64,000 nt of DNA from Rubinisphaera margarita (GTDB lineage: Bacteria > Planctomycetota > Planctomycetia > Planctomycetales > Planctomycetaceae), in contig NZ_JAKFGB010000020.1 in NCBI RefSeq assembly GCF_022267515.1, forward strand, positions 124,001 through 188,000, in the 5' to 3' direction. Below the pieces are notes generated by a model that did not search any database, was not told the origin of the DNA, and worked only from the letters and a program-made list of their open reading frames with translations. Shown here one piece after another: positions 48,458 to 55,687 of this stretch. A program made the position numbers and the translations under genes. How positions within the stretch are numbered: position 1 is the stretch's first letter; each line of letters opens with the position of its first letter.

Positions 48458-50263
48458 CTACGCCCGTTCTTCCAGCTCTTCCCAACGGGTGTAGAGTTCG
48501 GCCACGCGGGCTTCCACAGCCTTGAGCTGATCGGACACGGCTTTGATCTCGTCCGGAGTCTGCTGATAGAAGGCCGGATCGGCCATCCGTGCGTGCAGCT
48601 CGGCCTGCTCGGCTTCGGCTCTCTCCATTTGCTCCGGCAGCTTTTCGAGCTCCTTTTGTTCCTTGTACGTCAACTTTGCCGGTCGAGTCGCGGCTGGCGT
48701 GGCTGCCTTCGACTTCGTCGTCTTTGCCGAATCCGTCGGCCCCTCGTTGGACCTTCGTTCCTGATAGCGGGCGTAATCGTCGTAGCCGCCGTCGAATTCG
48801 AGGATCGTCCCGTCACGGTCAACGGCCAGGATTCCGGTGCAGACGTTATTGAGGAACTCCCGGTCGTGGCTGACGAGTAGTACCGTTCCCTGATAGTTCG
48901 TCACCATCTCTTCAAGGAGATCCAGCGTCTCGGCATCCAGGTCGTTGGTCGGTTCGTCGAGCACGAGCATGTTCGATGTCCGCTTGAACAACCGGGCCAG
49001 CAGCATGCGATTGCGTTCGCCTCCCGAAAGATAACGGGCAGGGCGACGAGCTCGTTCCGGTGTGAACAGGAAATCCTGCAGATAGCCGTAGATGTGCCGC
49101 GAAGCCCCGTTGATGACCAGCTGTTCCTGACCCTCGCCGACATTCTCGATAACAGTCTTCTCTTCGTCGATCTGTTCCCGCAACTGGTCGAAGTAAAGCG
49201 TTTCCAGTTTGGTGCCGTAGCGAATCGAACCTTCGTTCGGTTCCAGTTTTCCGAGCAGCAGCTTCAGCATCGTGGTCTTGCCCGCGCCGTTCGGGCCGAC
49301 GATGCCGATCTTGTCTCCCCGCGTGATGACTGTTGAAAAATCGTTGATGACGGGCTTTTCGCTGTAGCGAAATGAAACATCTTCGGCCGCGATGACAAGG
49401 AAGCCGGAACGTTCTGACTCGGCGACCTGCAATCGAACATTGCCGACTTTCTTCCGCCGGGCCGCTCGTTCTTCACGCAATTTCTTCAGAGCCCGAACGC
49501 GTCCTTCATTGCGGGTGCGTCGAGCTTTGATGCCCTGACGGATCCAGCGTTCTTCTTCGGCCAGCTTCTTGTCGAACAGTTCCTGCTGCTTCTGTTCGGC
49601 TTCGGCGGCCGCCTGTTTCCGTTCGAGGAACTTCTCGTAGCTGCAGGTCCAGTCGTAAATCTGTCCCAGTTCAATCTCGACAATCCGGGTGGCCAGCGAC
49701 TTCAGGAATTGCCGGTCGTGGGTAATGAAGGCGAGTGCTCCGGTGTAACCGCTCAGGAACTTTTCCAGCCAGCGAATCGATTCGATATCCAGATGGTTCG
49801 TCGGTTCATCGAGCAGCAGCAGATTCGGCTCCTGAATCAGTGCCTGCGCGAGCAGTACGCGACGTTTCATTCCCGACGACAGAGCCGAGAAGTCCCACGT
49901 CGGATCGAGCTGCATTCTGGTCAGCACTTTGTCGACGCGATGGTCCAGTTCCCAGCTCTCCGCTTCGACCTGATTGCTGTCCTGCGAGATCGTCACTTCA
50001 CGAACCACAGAATCGACCGTGCCCTGCATTCCCTGGGGGACCTCCTGCAGCAGACGAACCACACGGAGATCCGGCGAGCGGATAATGGTGCCGGTGTCCG
50101 GTTCCATTTCGCCGGCGATCATCTTCAGCAGAGTCGATTTTCCGGCTCCGTTGCGGCCAATCAAGCCGATGCGATCGCCGTCGGAGATGTCGAAGCTGAT
50201 GTCATCAAACAGCGGCGGCTGCTCAAATCCGAACGTTACGTTGTTGAAACTGACAAGTGCCAT
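48458..50263 (-). CDS. uup: ABC-F ATPase (Uup type)
   Basis: 601 residues, two ATPase domains and no membrane part. Domain 1: Walker A GRNGAGKST near 36, signature LSSGMKRR (usual LSGG), LLLLDEPTNHLDIESI. A linker about 220-285 rich in Lys/Glu follows. Domain 2: GPNGAGKTT, LSGGERNRM, LVLDEPTNDLDAETL. A C-terminal coiled-coil (about 530-600: YKEQKELEKLPEQMERAEAE) is typical of Uup, which acts on ribosomes or branched DNA. The first signature has Ser instead of Gly. Confidence 0.9.
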   Translation of the reverse strand: MALVSFNNVTFGFEQPPLFDDISFDISDGDRIGLIGRNGAGKSTLLKMIAGEMEPDTGTIIRSPDLRVVRLLQEVPQGMQGTVDSVVREVTISQDSNQVEAESWELDHRVDKVLTRMQLDPTWDFSALSSGMKRRVLLAQALIQEPNLLLLDEPTNHLDIESIRWLEKFLSGYTGALAFITHDRQFLKSLATRIVEIELGQIYDWTCSYEKFLERKQAAAEAEQKQQELFDKKLAEEERWIRQGIKARRTRNEGRVRALKKLREERAARRKKVGNVRLQVAESERSGFLVIAAEDVSFRYSEKPVINDFSTVITRGDKIGIVGPNGAGKTTMLKLLLGKLEPNEGSIRYGTKLETLYFDQLREQIDEEKTVIENVGEGQEQLVINGASRHIYGYLQDFLFTPERARRPARYLSGGERNRMLLARLFKRTSNMLVLDEPTNDLDAETLDLLEEMVTNYQGTVLLVSHDREFLNNVCTGILAVDRDGTILEFDGGYDDYARYQERRSNEGPTDSAKTTKSKAATPAATRPAKLTYKEQKELEKLPEQMERAEAEQAELHARMADPAFYQQTPDEIKAVSDQLKAVEARVAELYTRWEELEERA

Positions 50264-50568
50264 GGTGAAAATAGCTGGTGAACAGATGGGGATACGGGCA
50301 GGAAGGCAGGACGCATACAGGCGGTAATGTATGGGAGAAGACCTTCAGCGGATAGTGTGAGCCGCCCAAGTCGTTCGCTTCCGCCGGGGCGTGAAACCTG
50401 AGTTCCCATCGCTCAGTCTGAGGGACGGGATACCTCAGACCGAATCGTAACGAACCGGAAGGACCCGCAGGATGCGGGAAAATGCAGACGTCGAGATTTC
50501 GGCGCGGGAGTTGCTCTACTGGTTGAGATACCAAGTGTCGAAATTCTTACGCACTCGGGGAGATTCCT
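50264..50568. other. Divergent intergenic region (305 bp)
   Basis: Between the ABC-F gene and a small membrane-protein gene. It contains a hairpin GTCTGAGG (50416-50423), 9-nt loop, CCTCAGAC (50433-50440), in the probable leader of the + strand gene. No gene or RNA recognised. Confidence 0.4.
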
Positions 50569-50970
50569 ATGAGTACTAATCAGCCTGCCAACGATTATTC
50601 CCGCCACTTCGATCGGGACTATTTTCCGCCCGATCCGCCGCTTGACGGAACCATGAGTCCGGCCATGCGTTCGACATTCGCCGCACTGGTGGCGCTGTGT
50701 GGCTTCTGGTTTGTCGGAGCAGGACTGTTCGAGCTCATGGGAGACGATTTCTCCTCCGCTCGGGTGCTGACATTTTCGGAGCCTGATATCACGGTTGAGT
50801 CTGTCGCCGATGGATTAACGACCACGACGAATCGGATTCATGGTGGATTGCTGATCGCTTCGGGGATCACGTGGTTTATCTGTGCCGCTGGAATTATGAG
50901 GTCCTCGATTCCTCTGACGGTGATCGCCGGTCTTGGAGCGATCGCGCTGAGCATTATGAGCAAACTGTAA
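50569..50970 (+). CDS. Small two-helix membrane protein of unknown function
   Basis: 133 residues. A polar start (1-33) is followed by two or three hydrophobic segments (about 36-57 FAALVALCGFWFVGAGLFEL; 92-110; 114-130). The site GGGGAG lies 6 bp before the ATG. No family recognised. It has its own terminator at 51002-51032. Confidence 0.65.
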   Translation: MSTNQPANDYSRHFDRDYFPPDPPLDGTMSPAMRSTFAALVALCGFWFVGAGLFELMGDDFSSARVLTFSEPDITVESVADGLTTTTNRIHGGLLIASGITWFICAAGIMRSSIPLTVIAGLGAIALSIMSKL

Positions 50971-51001
50971 CGGGGAGGAAGCAGCCCCTTGATGATAGAT
51001 G

Positions 51002-51032
51002 AGCCCCGTCCGGTTTTCCGGGCGGGGCTTTT
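51002..51032 (+). terminator. Rho-independent terminator
   Basis: AGCCCCGTCCGG (51002-51013), loop tttt, CCGGGCGGGGCT (51018-51029), then TTTT. It closes the small membrane-protein gene next to the convergent FHA gene. Confidence 0.88.
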
Positions 51033-51039
51033 CCTTTGC

Positions 51040-52125
51040 TCATCGTTCGCCGACCAAAATCTCACGGGCCGTCTGCAGGTGGTCGACAAACTGCCGCTCC
51101 TGAGGAGTGATCTCGTCAATTCCCTGATCAAGCATCACCGGCAGACAGTCCCGGATCGCCAGTCCGAGGTACGTATCGGCCTTGTTCGGATCCCGTCGAG
51201 CGGTATCGAGGTTGTTCTGGAGTTGGGGGAGTTCCGCATTAACGGTGGCCGCGAATGTGGACCATCGGGCTTCCGGCGCTCCGGAATCTCGCATCTCCTG
51301 CATGTCCGTATGAATCTCCACGAGTCGCACGAAGACCTTCCGGGCCTCCGCATTCGCGTCCGGCAACGACATGTAGTACCCGATTCCGACCGCGATCACG
51401 ATCAGAATTACGAGCTTCTTCAGGATCTCCGGGCTGCGAATGGCTTCGAGAACCTGACCAGCAACGGGTGGGATCTCGATCGAGCGTTTTTGTCTCTTAC
51501 GCTGCTTCCTGGGTTTCTCGTCATCTTCGAGTTCTGACTGCCGGACTCGCGCGGGCAGTTTGGGAGTGGCGACCGGTTCGGGCTCGATGTCGTCCTCGTC
51601 GTAGCTGAACCAGGCCATCTGGTCAGGAAGGAGTTCGTCGGAAAGGTCATTCCCGCTGACCAGATCCAGTTCCTCGTCGCTGGCGTCGAGTGTCGCCATT
51701 CCAGCGGACGATCCGGAGAGCGACGCTCCATCGTAGGCGGTCTTTCCCGCTTCCTGATCGGAGAGTCGCAGTTCGGCATTGCTTGTTGCCGGCACGAGCC
51801 GCAGAGCGATCGCCCCGACAACAATGCGGTCGTCGATTTTCAGCTTCGCGTTGGAGACATTCATCCCATTAACGAAGACACCGTTCCGGCTGTTGAGGTC
51901 CCGGATTTCAATTTTCTCTCCCGATCTCTCGATCAGGCAGTGTTTACGGGAAACACTGGCATGGTTCAGGTAGAGATCGGACTCGCCTCGGCGACGGCCG
52001 ATAATTGTCACTCCATCGCGGAGCGGAAACGTACGGCCAGTCTTGCTGATCAACAACTCGACGTCGCTTGAGACGGAGTCGTCAGCAAGTGAATTCCGGG
52101 TTGGATCGCTGCCGTGGCCTGACAT
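51040..52125 (-). CDS. FHA-domain membrane protein
   Basis: 361 residues from ATG 52125; a TTG 9 bp upstream is possible. The FHA domain spans about 20-105 with the phosphothreonine-site motifs GRRRGESDLYLNHASVSRKH and LNSRNGVFVNGMNV. A long acidic, then basic linker leads to one transmembrane helix near 235-255 (LVILIVIAVGIGYYM). About 100 extracytoplasmic residues follow. It probably reads Ser/Thr phosphorylation in the cytoplasm. No Ser/Thr kinase gene is adjacent; the nearest kinase-fold gene is at 47.4 kb. Confidence 0.85.
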   Translation of the reverse strand: MSGHGSDPTRNSLADDSVSSDVELLISKTGRTFPLRDGVTIIGRRRGESDLYLNHASVSRKHCLIERSGEKIEIRDLNSRNGVFVNGMNVSNAKLKIDDRIVVGAIALRLVPATSNAELRLSDQEAGKTAYDGASLSGSSAGMATLDASDEELDLVSGNDLSDELLPDQMAWFSYDEDDIEPEPVATPKLPARVRQSELEDDEKPRKQRKRQKRSIEIPPVAGQVLEAIRSPEILKKLVILIVIAVGIGYYMSLPDANAEARKVFVRLVEIHTDMQEMRDSGAPEARWSTFAATVNAELPQLQNNLDTARRDPNKADTYLGLAIRDCLPVMLDQGIDEITPQERQFVDHLQTAREILVGER

Positions 52126-52368
52126 GAAATCCAATACTCAAAGCGAAGGATCGGAGTGAGTCGATCCTGAGGACACGATGAAGGAATTCCAACAGTGCCC
52201 CGAGATTGCCGCAATGAGACAACCCGGCACGGATGCCGACGGGGAACGATGGAGAAAGCCAACGCCTATTGTGCGCGATTTTATGCGCGTGTCCACTATG
52301 GAAGCAAAGTGAGCCGTGAAACTCGGCCAGGCAGGAACCCGCCGGCCGAATAACCGGAATCGCACCGG

Positions 52369-53367
52369 TCAGCTCCCGGTGATGACGCCCAGGAAGTTCT
52401 TCTTGGCGTTGCCTTCCCGAACCTTTGCCTGAATCTGGCTGATCAGCCGCTGGGCGCGACGCTCCCCATTTTGTGCTGCGTATTGCACGGCCGATTTGAT
52501 GCTTGTATTCAATGTCTGCAGCGACTTGTGATACATCTGGTAGTCCCGGAAGGCCTGCTCCATGCCTTCGAACGGCAACTTCGTCTCTACGTAGGCCTTG
52601 TATGTTTCTTCGAACCAGGTTCGCTGACCGGCCGCGCTGGTGAAGCCGATATCGTAATCCTTGAGATTGCGGGACAGCTTCGTGGAACAGTCGCGGAGCC
52701 AGCGACGAGCGTCCTGCCAGTCTTTCTTGTCTTGCGAACTGGAATAGGTCCGTTCATCCGAATTCAGATCCCGGTTGAGCGTCTTCAGCTTGCTCTGCAT
52801 GTCGACAAGCCGTTTCCGTTGACGGTGCAGATCGGCTTCGATGTTCAGGCTCGCATTCCATTCCGCGTCGATGCCGTCGAGCCATTCCAGCTCCTGCGGA
52901 CTTGGCTGGCGGTTCATGCCCTGAGCCGCTCCGCGAGGGGCCATCTGCGGCATGGGAGCCGCGGCCATTGGCGGGGGGGCAACCGGCATCGGTGGGGCGA
53001 CAGGCACAGGAGCGGCACACATCACGTAGATCTGAGGGTCTGCTCCCGGCATCGACGGAGGCAGCGGCTGATCGAGCAGCGGGTTCGTTCCCTGAGCCGC
53101 GTCGAACGTCATTCCGTTAATCGCCCAGGAAATAATCGAGGACGGTTCCAGTCGCATGGCATCCAGCAGCATCCGCATTGTCAACTGTGGGAACTGAGCC
53201 CGGTTCACTCCCTGAGGAAAGGCGAGGACAACACCCATTGGAAATGTGGCCGGCTTGAACCAGACTCCGAGGGTCAACTGGGGGACCGCGGAACACGTAA
53301 CCTGTTCCCATCCGGCTGATGCCGGCCTGCTGGCAAAGTCGGTTCCCTTCTGGCGATCGTCTGACAT
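52369..53367 (-). CDS. Unknown protein with Pro/Met/Ala linker
   Basis: 332 residues from ATG 53367, which has GAGAGGG upstream. An N-terminal half (about 10-110) is of unknown fold. It is joined by a low-complexity linker (about 118-150: VAPPMPVAPPPMAAAPMPQM) to a helical C-terminal half rich in Lys/Arg/Gln (RQRKRLVDMQSKLKTLNRDL). There is no signal peptide or transmembrane helix, so it is probably cytosolic. I do not recognise it. The flanking gaps (52126-52368 and 53368-53547) show no clear signals. Confidence 0.65.
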   Translation of the reverse strand: MSDDRQKGTDFASRPASAGWEQVTCSAVPQLTLGVWFKPATFPMGVVLAFPQGVNRAQFPQLTMRMLLDAMRLEPSSIISWAINGMTFDAAQGTNPLLDQPLPPSMPGADPQIYVMCAAPVPVAPPMPVAPPPMAAAPMPQMAPRGAAQGMNRQPSPQELEWLDGIDAEWNASLNIEADLHRQRKRLVDMQSKLKTLNRDLNSDERTYSSSQDKKDWQDARRWLRDCSTKLSRNLKDYDIGFTSAAGQRTWFEETYKAYVETKLPFEGMEQAFRDYQMYHKSLQTLNTSIKSAVQYAAQNGERRAQRLISQIQAKVREGNAKKNFLGVITGS

Positions 53368-53547
53368 GCGCTGCCCTCTCACGGAGAAGAATAAGTGGAA
53401 GGCAACTCAAAGCCGTCCATCTCCATTCTAATCAGGGGAAATCCACGATCCAAGACGGGAGCCCGCTGGATGTCCTGTTCAAATGATGAAAAACAGATGA
53501 AGAACGGGCAGAGGAGACGTTATCAACAGAGCGATGAAGACAGCCGG

Positions 53548-53847
53548 CTATTCCGCAGCGTCAAGAATCGCAGGCACGATGAAATAGCGTCCATCGGTCT
53601 TGGGAGCATTTTGCAGCGCCCGCTCGAGCGTCAGCATCTCGGTCGGCGTGTCATCCCGGAAGGCGTTCTGCACTTCGATCGGGTGAGCGAGTGGTTCGAC
53701 ATCAGCGGTGTCGACCTGCTGCAGGACATCGACGTAGTCCAGGATGGCGCGCATGTCGCCCTGCATCTGAACCAGTTCGTCGGGGGAGAACGTCAGGTTG
53801 GCGAGTTCGGCAACTTTCCGAACATCATCCAGCGATAGATCTGACAT
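53548..53847 (-). CDS. gatC: Asp/Glu-tRNA amidotransferase subunit C
   Basis: 99 residues, the full family length. GatC stabilises the GatA-GatB enzyme that converts Glu-tRNA(Gln) or Asp-tRNA(Asn) to the amide. Motifs: VRKVAELANLTFSPDELVQM, ILDYVDVLQQVDTADVEPLA, and the end NAPKTDGRYFIVPAIL. gatA and gatB are not in the window. It lies 26 bp after a bL28-like gene, in the same direction. Confidence 0.92.
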   Translation of the reverse strand: MSDLSLDDVRKVAELANLTFSPDELVQMQGDMRAILDYVDVLQQVDTADVEPLAHPIEVQNAFRDDTPTEMLTLERALQNAPKTDGRYFIVPAILDAAE

Positions 53848-53873
53848 TCTCCCTCTCCGCAGTTGGCAGGTTA

Positions 53874-54182
53874 TCAGGCGTTGTCCTGAACATCCGGAAT
53901 CGTGAACGGTTCGCGGACAACTGGCTTCTGGATGAGGCCAGCGCGAATCATGCTCACGGGAACCCAGCGACGGACGACCTTGCCGTCTTCGACGACACGA
54001 ATCCGCTGCAGGTTCTTGCGGAAGTAGCGACGCGTAATACCAGTCGTCTTCCGGCCGTTACCGCCGAGGTACTTGGGCTTACCGCGCTGAGACAGCGAAT
54101 TGCCCTTGGCCGGGGTGTTGTCCCCGTAGAGCTCTCGCAGTTTGTCGCGTTTTTCCCGTTTGTGCTTTTTATGAGTACTCAT
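53874..54182 (-). CDS. rpmB: Ribosomal protein bL28-like
   Basis: 102 residues. The core GKPKYLGGNGRKTTGITRRY, then FRKNLQRIRVVEDGKVVRRW and VPVSMIRAGLIQKP match the planctomycete form of bL28. The usual zinc-ribbon or short start of bL28 is replaced by a basic run MSTHKKHKREKRDKLRELYG. No Cys is present, so this is the zinc-free form. It would be part of the 50S subunit. It is co-directional with gatC and divergent from csrA. The assignment is good for the core, less certain for the N-terminus. Confidence 0.78.
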   Translation of the reverse strand: MSTHKKHKREKRDKLRELYGDNTPAKGNSLSQRGKPKYLGGNGRKTTGITRRYFRKNLQRIRVVEDGKVVRRWVPVSMIRAGLIQKPVVREPFTIPDVQDNA

Positions 54183-54642
54183 GGCTGACCGTGCCTCTCG
54201 CTCCGCGTCGTCAACTATTTATGAATGGGAATTGTCCGTAGGTCGGCAGAATATAAAGCAATACGTCAAACTTTCAAGGCCGCGTCGCAGGGATCGTGCC
54301 GATTTTTGCCCGCCGCATTGTCCAAATTGCCATCCAGACGGCTTCGCCGCGTCCCAGATCTGCAATTCGAACCGCTGGGTTTTGTAAGAGGTACACTCTT
54401 CAACAGCTTTTGAACTTTTGCACGGGCTGGATTGAGTGGTCGCAAGATGTGTGGTGTCAGATAGTTGCGTCTTTATGTGGCGCATTTCTCGAAAATCTTC
54501 GAGTTCCTTGGCACGACGTCTGCAAAAGACATCTTTCGTTCCCGACGGGAAGTAAGGAGCCCCCGGGAAACTTGGACGAGAGACTTAAAAAACAGGAAGG
54601 GCGGGGCCCGAACGGCTGCCGCCATCGAAAAGGAGACGAAAG
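54183..54642. promoter_or_regulatory. csrA/bL28 divergent region with GGA-rich csrA leader (460 bp)
   Basis: Holds the promoters for bL28 and csrA. The last 95 bases before csrA contain six GGA triplets (54548, 54556, 54566, 54574, 54595, 54632), three of them in A-N-GGA context and one being the ribosome site (AAAGGAG). GGA is the core of CsrA binding sites, so csrA may repress its own translation. No RNA gene is recognised in the rest. Confidence 0.5.
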
Positions 54643-54957
54643 ATGCTGGTTCTCACACGGAAAAAATCTCAGCTGATTCAAATCGGTGACAATATCGTGA
54701 TCAAGGTCATCCGCACAGGACCCGGATCGGTCAAACTCGGAATCGACGCCCCCAGCCATGTCCGCGTGATGCGGGGTGAACTCGACGAAAAGCTCTCCCA
54801 GAACTACGAACTGGTCGAAGCGGGAGAAGCCGAGGGCGATGACTCGGCGTCGGCGACTACTGAAGTCGAATGCCGTCGCGGCGATCGCGTCGAAGATGAG
54901 GAAGTTGTCAGTCCTAAAGCGACGAGCCGCAAAAATTCCCGCGCTTCTGTCGTCTGA
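54643..54957 (+). CDS. csrA: Carbon storage regulator CsrA, long form
   Basis: 104 residues. Core 1-60: MLVLTRKKSQLIQIGDNIVI, then KVIRTGPGSVKLGIDAPSHV and RVMRGELDEKL, the CsrA dimer fold with the RNA-binding Leu4 and Arg-rich end. It continues with about 45 extra residues rich in Asp/Glu and basic residues (SRKNSRASVV) beyond the 60-75 residues of most CsrA. The site AAGGAG lies 8 bp before the ATG. It binds GGA motifs in mRNA leaders and changes translation or stability. No CsrB/C-like RNA is certain, but see the structured stretch downstream. Confidence 0.93.
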   Translation: MLVLTRKKSQLIQIGDNIVIKVIRTGPGSVKLGIDAPSHVRVMRGELDEKLSQNYELVEAGEAEGDDSASATTEVECRRGDRVEDEEVVSPKATSRKNSRASVV

Positions 54958-54974
54958 TCGCTGAACGATACCCC

Positions 54975-55006
54975 GCGGGTCATCTGGAGATTTCCATGTG
55001 ACCCGC
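54975..55006 (+). terminator. Hairpin downstream of csrA
   Basis: GCGGGTCA and TGACCCGC form 8-bp arms over a 15-16 nt loop, followed by TTTCGCTTTC. A likely, weak terminator for csrA. Confidence 0.5.
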
Positions 55007-55061
55007 TTTCGCTTTCTGCCAGGCTGCCCACTTGGCTGGTCGGCGCGTGCGACTCCTCGAG

Positions 55062-55160
55062 AACTGGCGTAATCCCTGCCCATTGGAACGGCCCCGATGC
55101 GGTAGCGATTCCCGACCCTGATCCTTCCGCCTGAGACATGCAGGCAGGGATTCGCCAGTT
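55062..55160. repeat. Long imperfect inverted repeat downstream of csrA
   Basis: AACTGGCGTAATCCCTGCC (55062-55080) and GGCAGGGATTCGCCAGTT (55143-55160) are complementary except for one bulged base, with 62 nt between them. It lies in a 448-bp gene-free stretch (54958-55405). An open frame on the minus strand (54804-55316) crosses it but overlaps csrA and has no family match. It could be a small RNA or a dispersed repeat. Confidence 0.5.
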
Positions 55161-55405
55161 CGCCGCACCGCCGACTTTTTTCATGCGCTGACGCAACCGC
55201 TTCGCTGATGTCTTCACTACGGATCGTGAGCGGTCATGCGGGGGCGCGGCTTCGCCTCTTCCGGTCGACATCCCAACGAAACGACTGCGTGGCCCGTGCT
55301 TCTGGGGGCGAATCACCGATCGTTCGCTTCCATTTCCTCGCTGGATTGTGAGAATAAGGGAACCGTTGCCCTGTCAGCCGTTTCCACGAGTTCTCCCGGT
55401 TCCCG

Positions 55406-55687
55406 ATGGACGATCAGAACGAATCTCTTCTGCAGCCATACCTCGGCAAAGAGGTCGTCCTCGACCTGGAGAGTATGTATGTGTGCGTGGGAACGCTTCT
55501 GGCGGCCGACCATCGGTATCTGATTCTTGAGAAGGCCGATCTCCACGACCTGCGCGACACTTCGACCACTCGGGAACGTTATATTCTCGACTCGAAGGTT
55601 CACGGTATTCGCGCCAACCGGGAACGTGTGCTGATCAATCGTCGGCAAGTGGTCGGGCTCTCGTTGTTGGATGATGTGATCGCATGA
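55406..55687 (+). CDS. Small Sm-like beta-barrel protein, coupled to BatA
   Basis: 93 residues. The pattern YLGKEVVLDLESMYVCVGTL, LAADHRYLILEKADLHDLRD and HGIRANRERVLINRRQVVGL looks like an LSm/Hfq-type barrel (Sm1: VxxxLxxxxxxxGxL; Sm2: R-x-x-V-x-I-x-x-x-x-V). It ends DDVIA and its stop overlaps the next ATG (ATGA at 55684-55687), so the two proteins are coupled. The fold is inferred by eye and the function is unknown. Confidence 0.65.
   Translation: MDDQNESLLQPYLGKEVVLDLESMYVCVGTLLAADHRYLILEKADLHDLRDTSTTRERYILDSKVHGIRANRERVLINRRQVVGLSLLDDVIA

Noticed and set aside
54804..55316. 170-codon minus-strand frame overlapping csrA
   Set aside because: It overlaps the csrA coding region, has no good start site and its sequence is built on an inverted repeat. 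Treated as intergenic structure.
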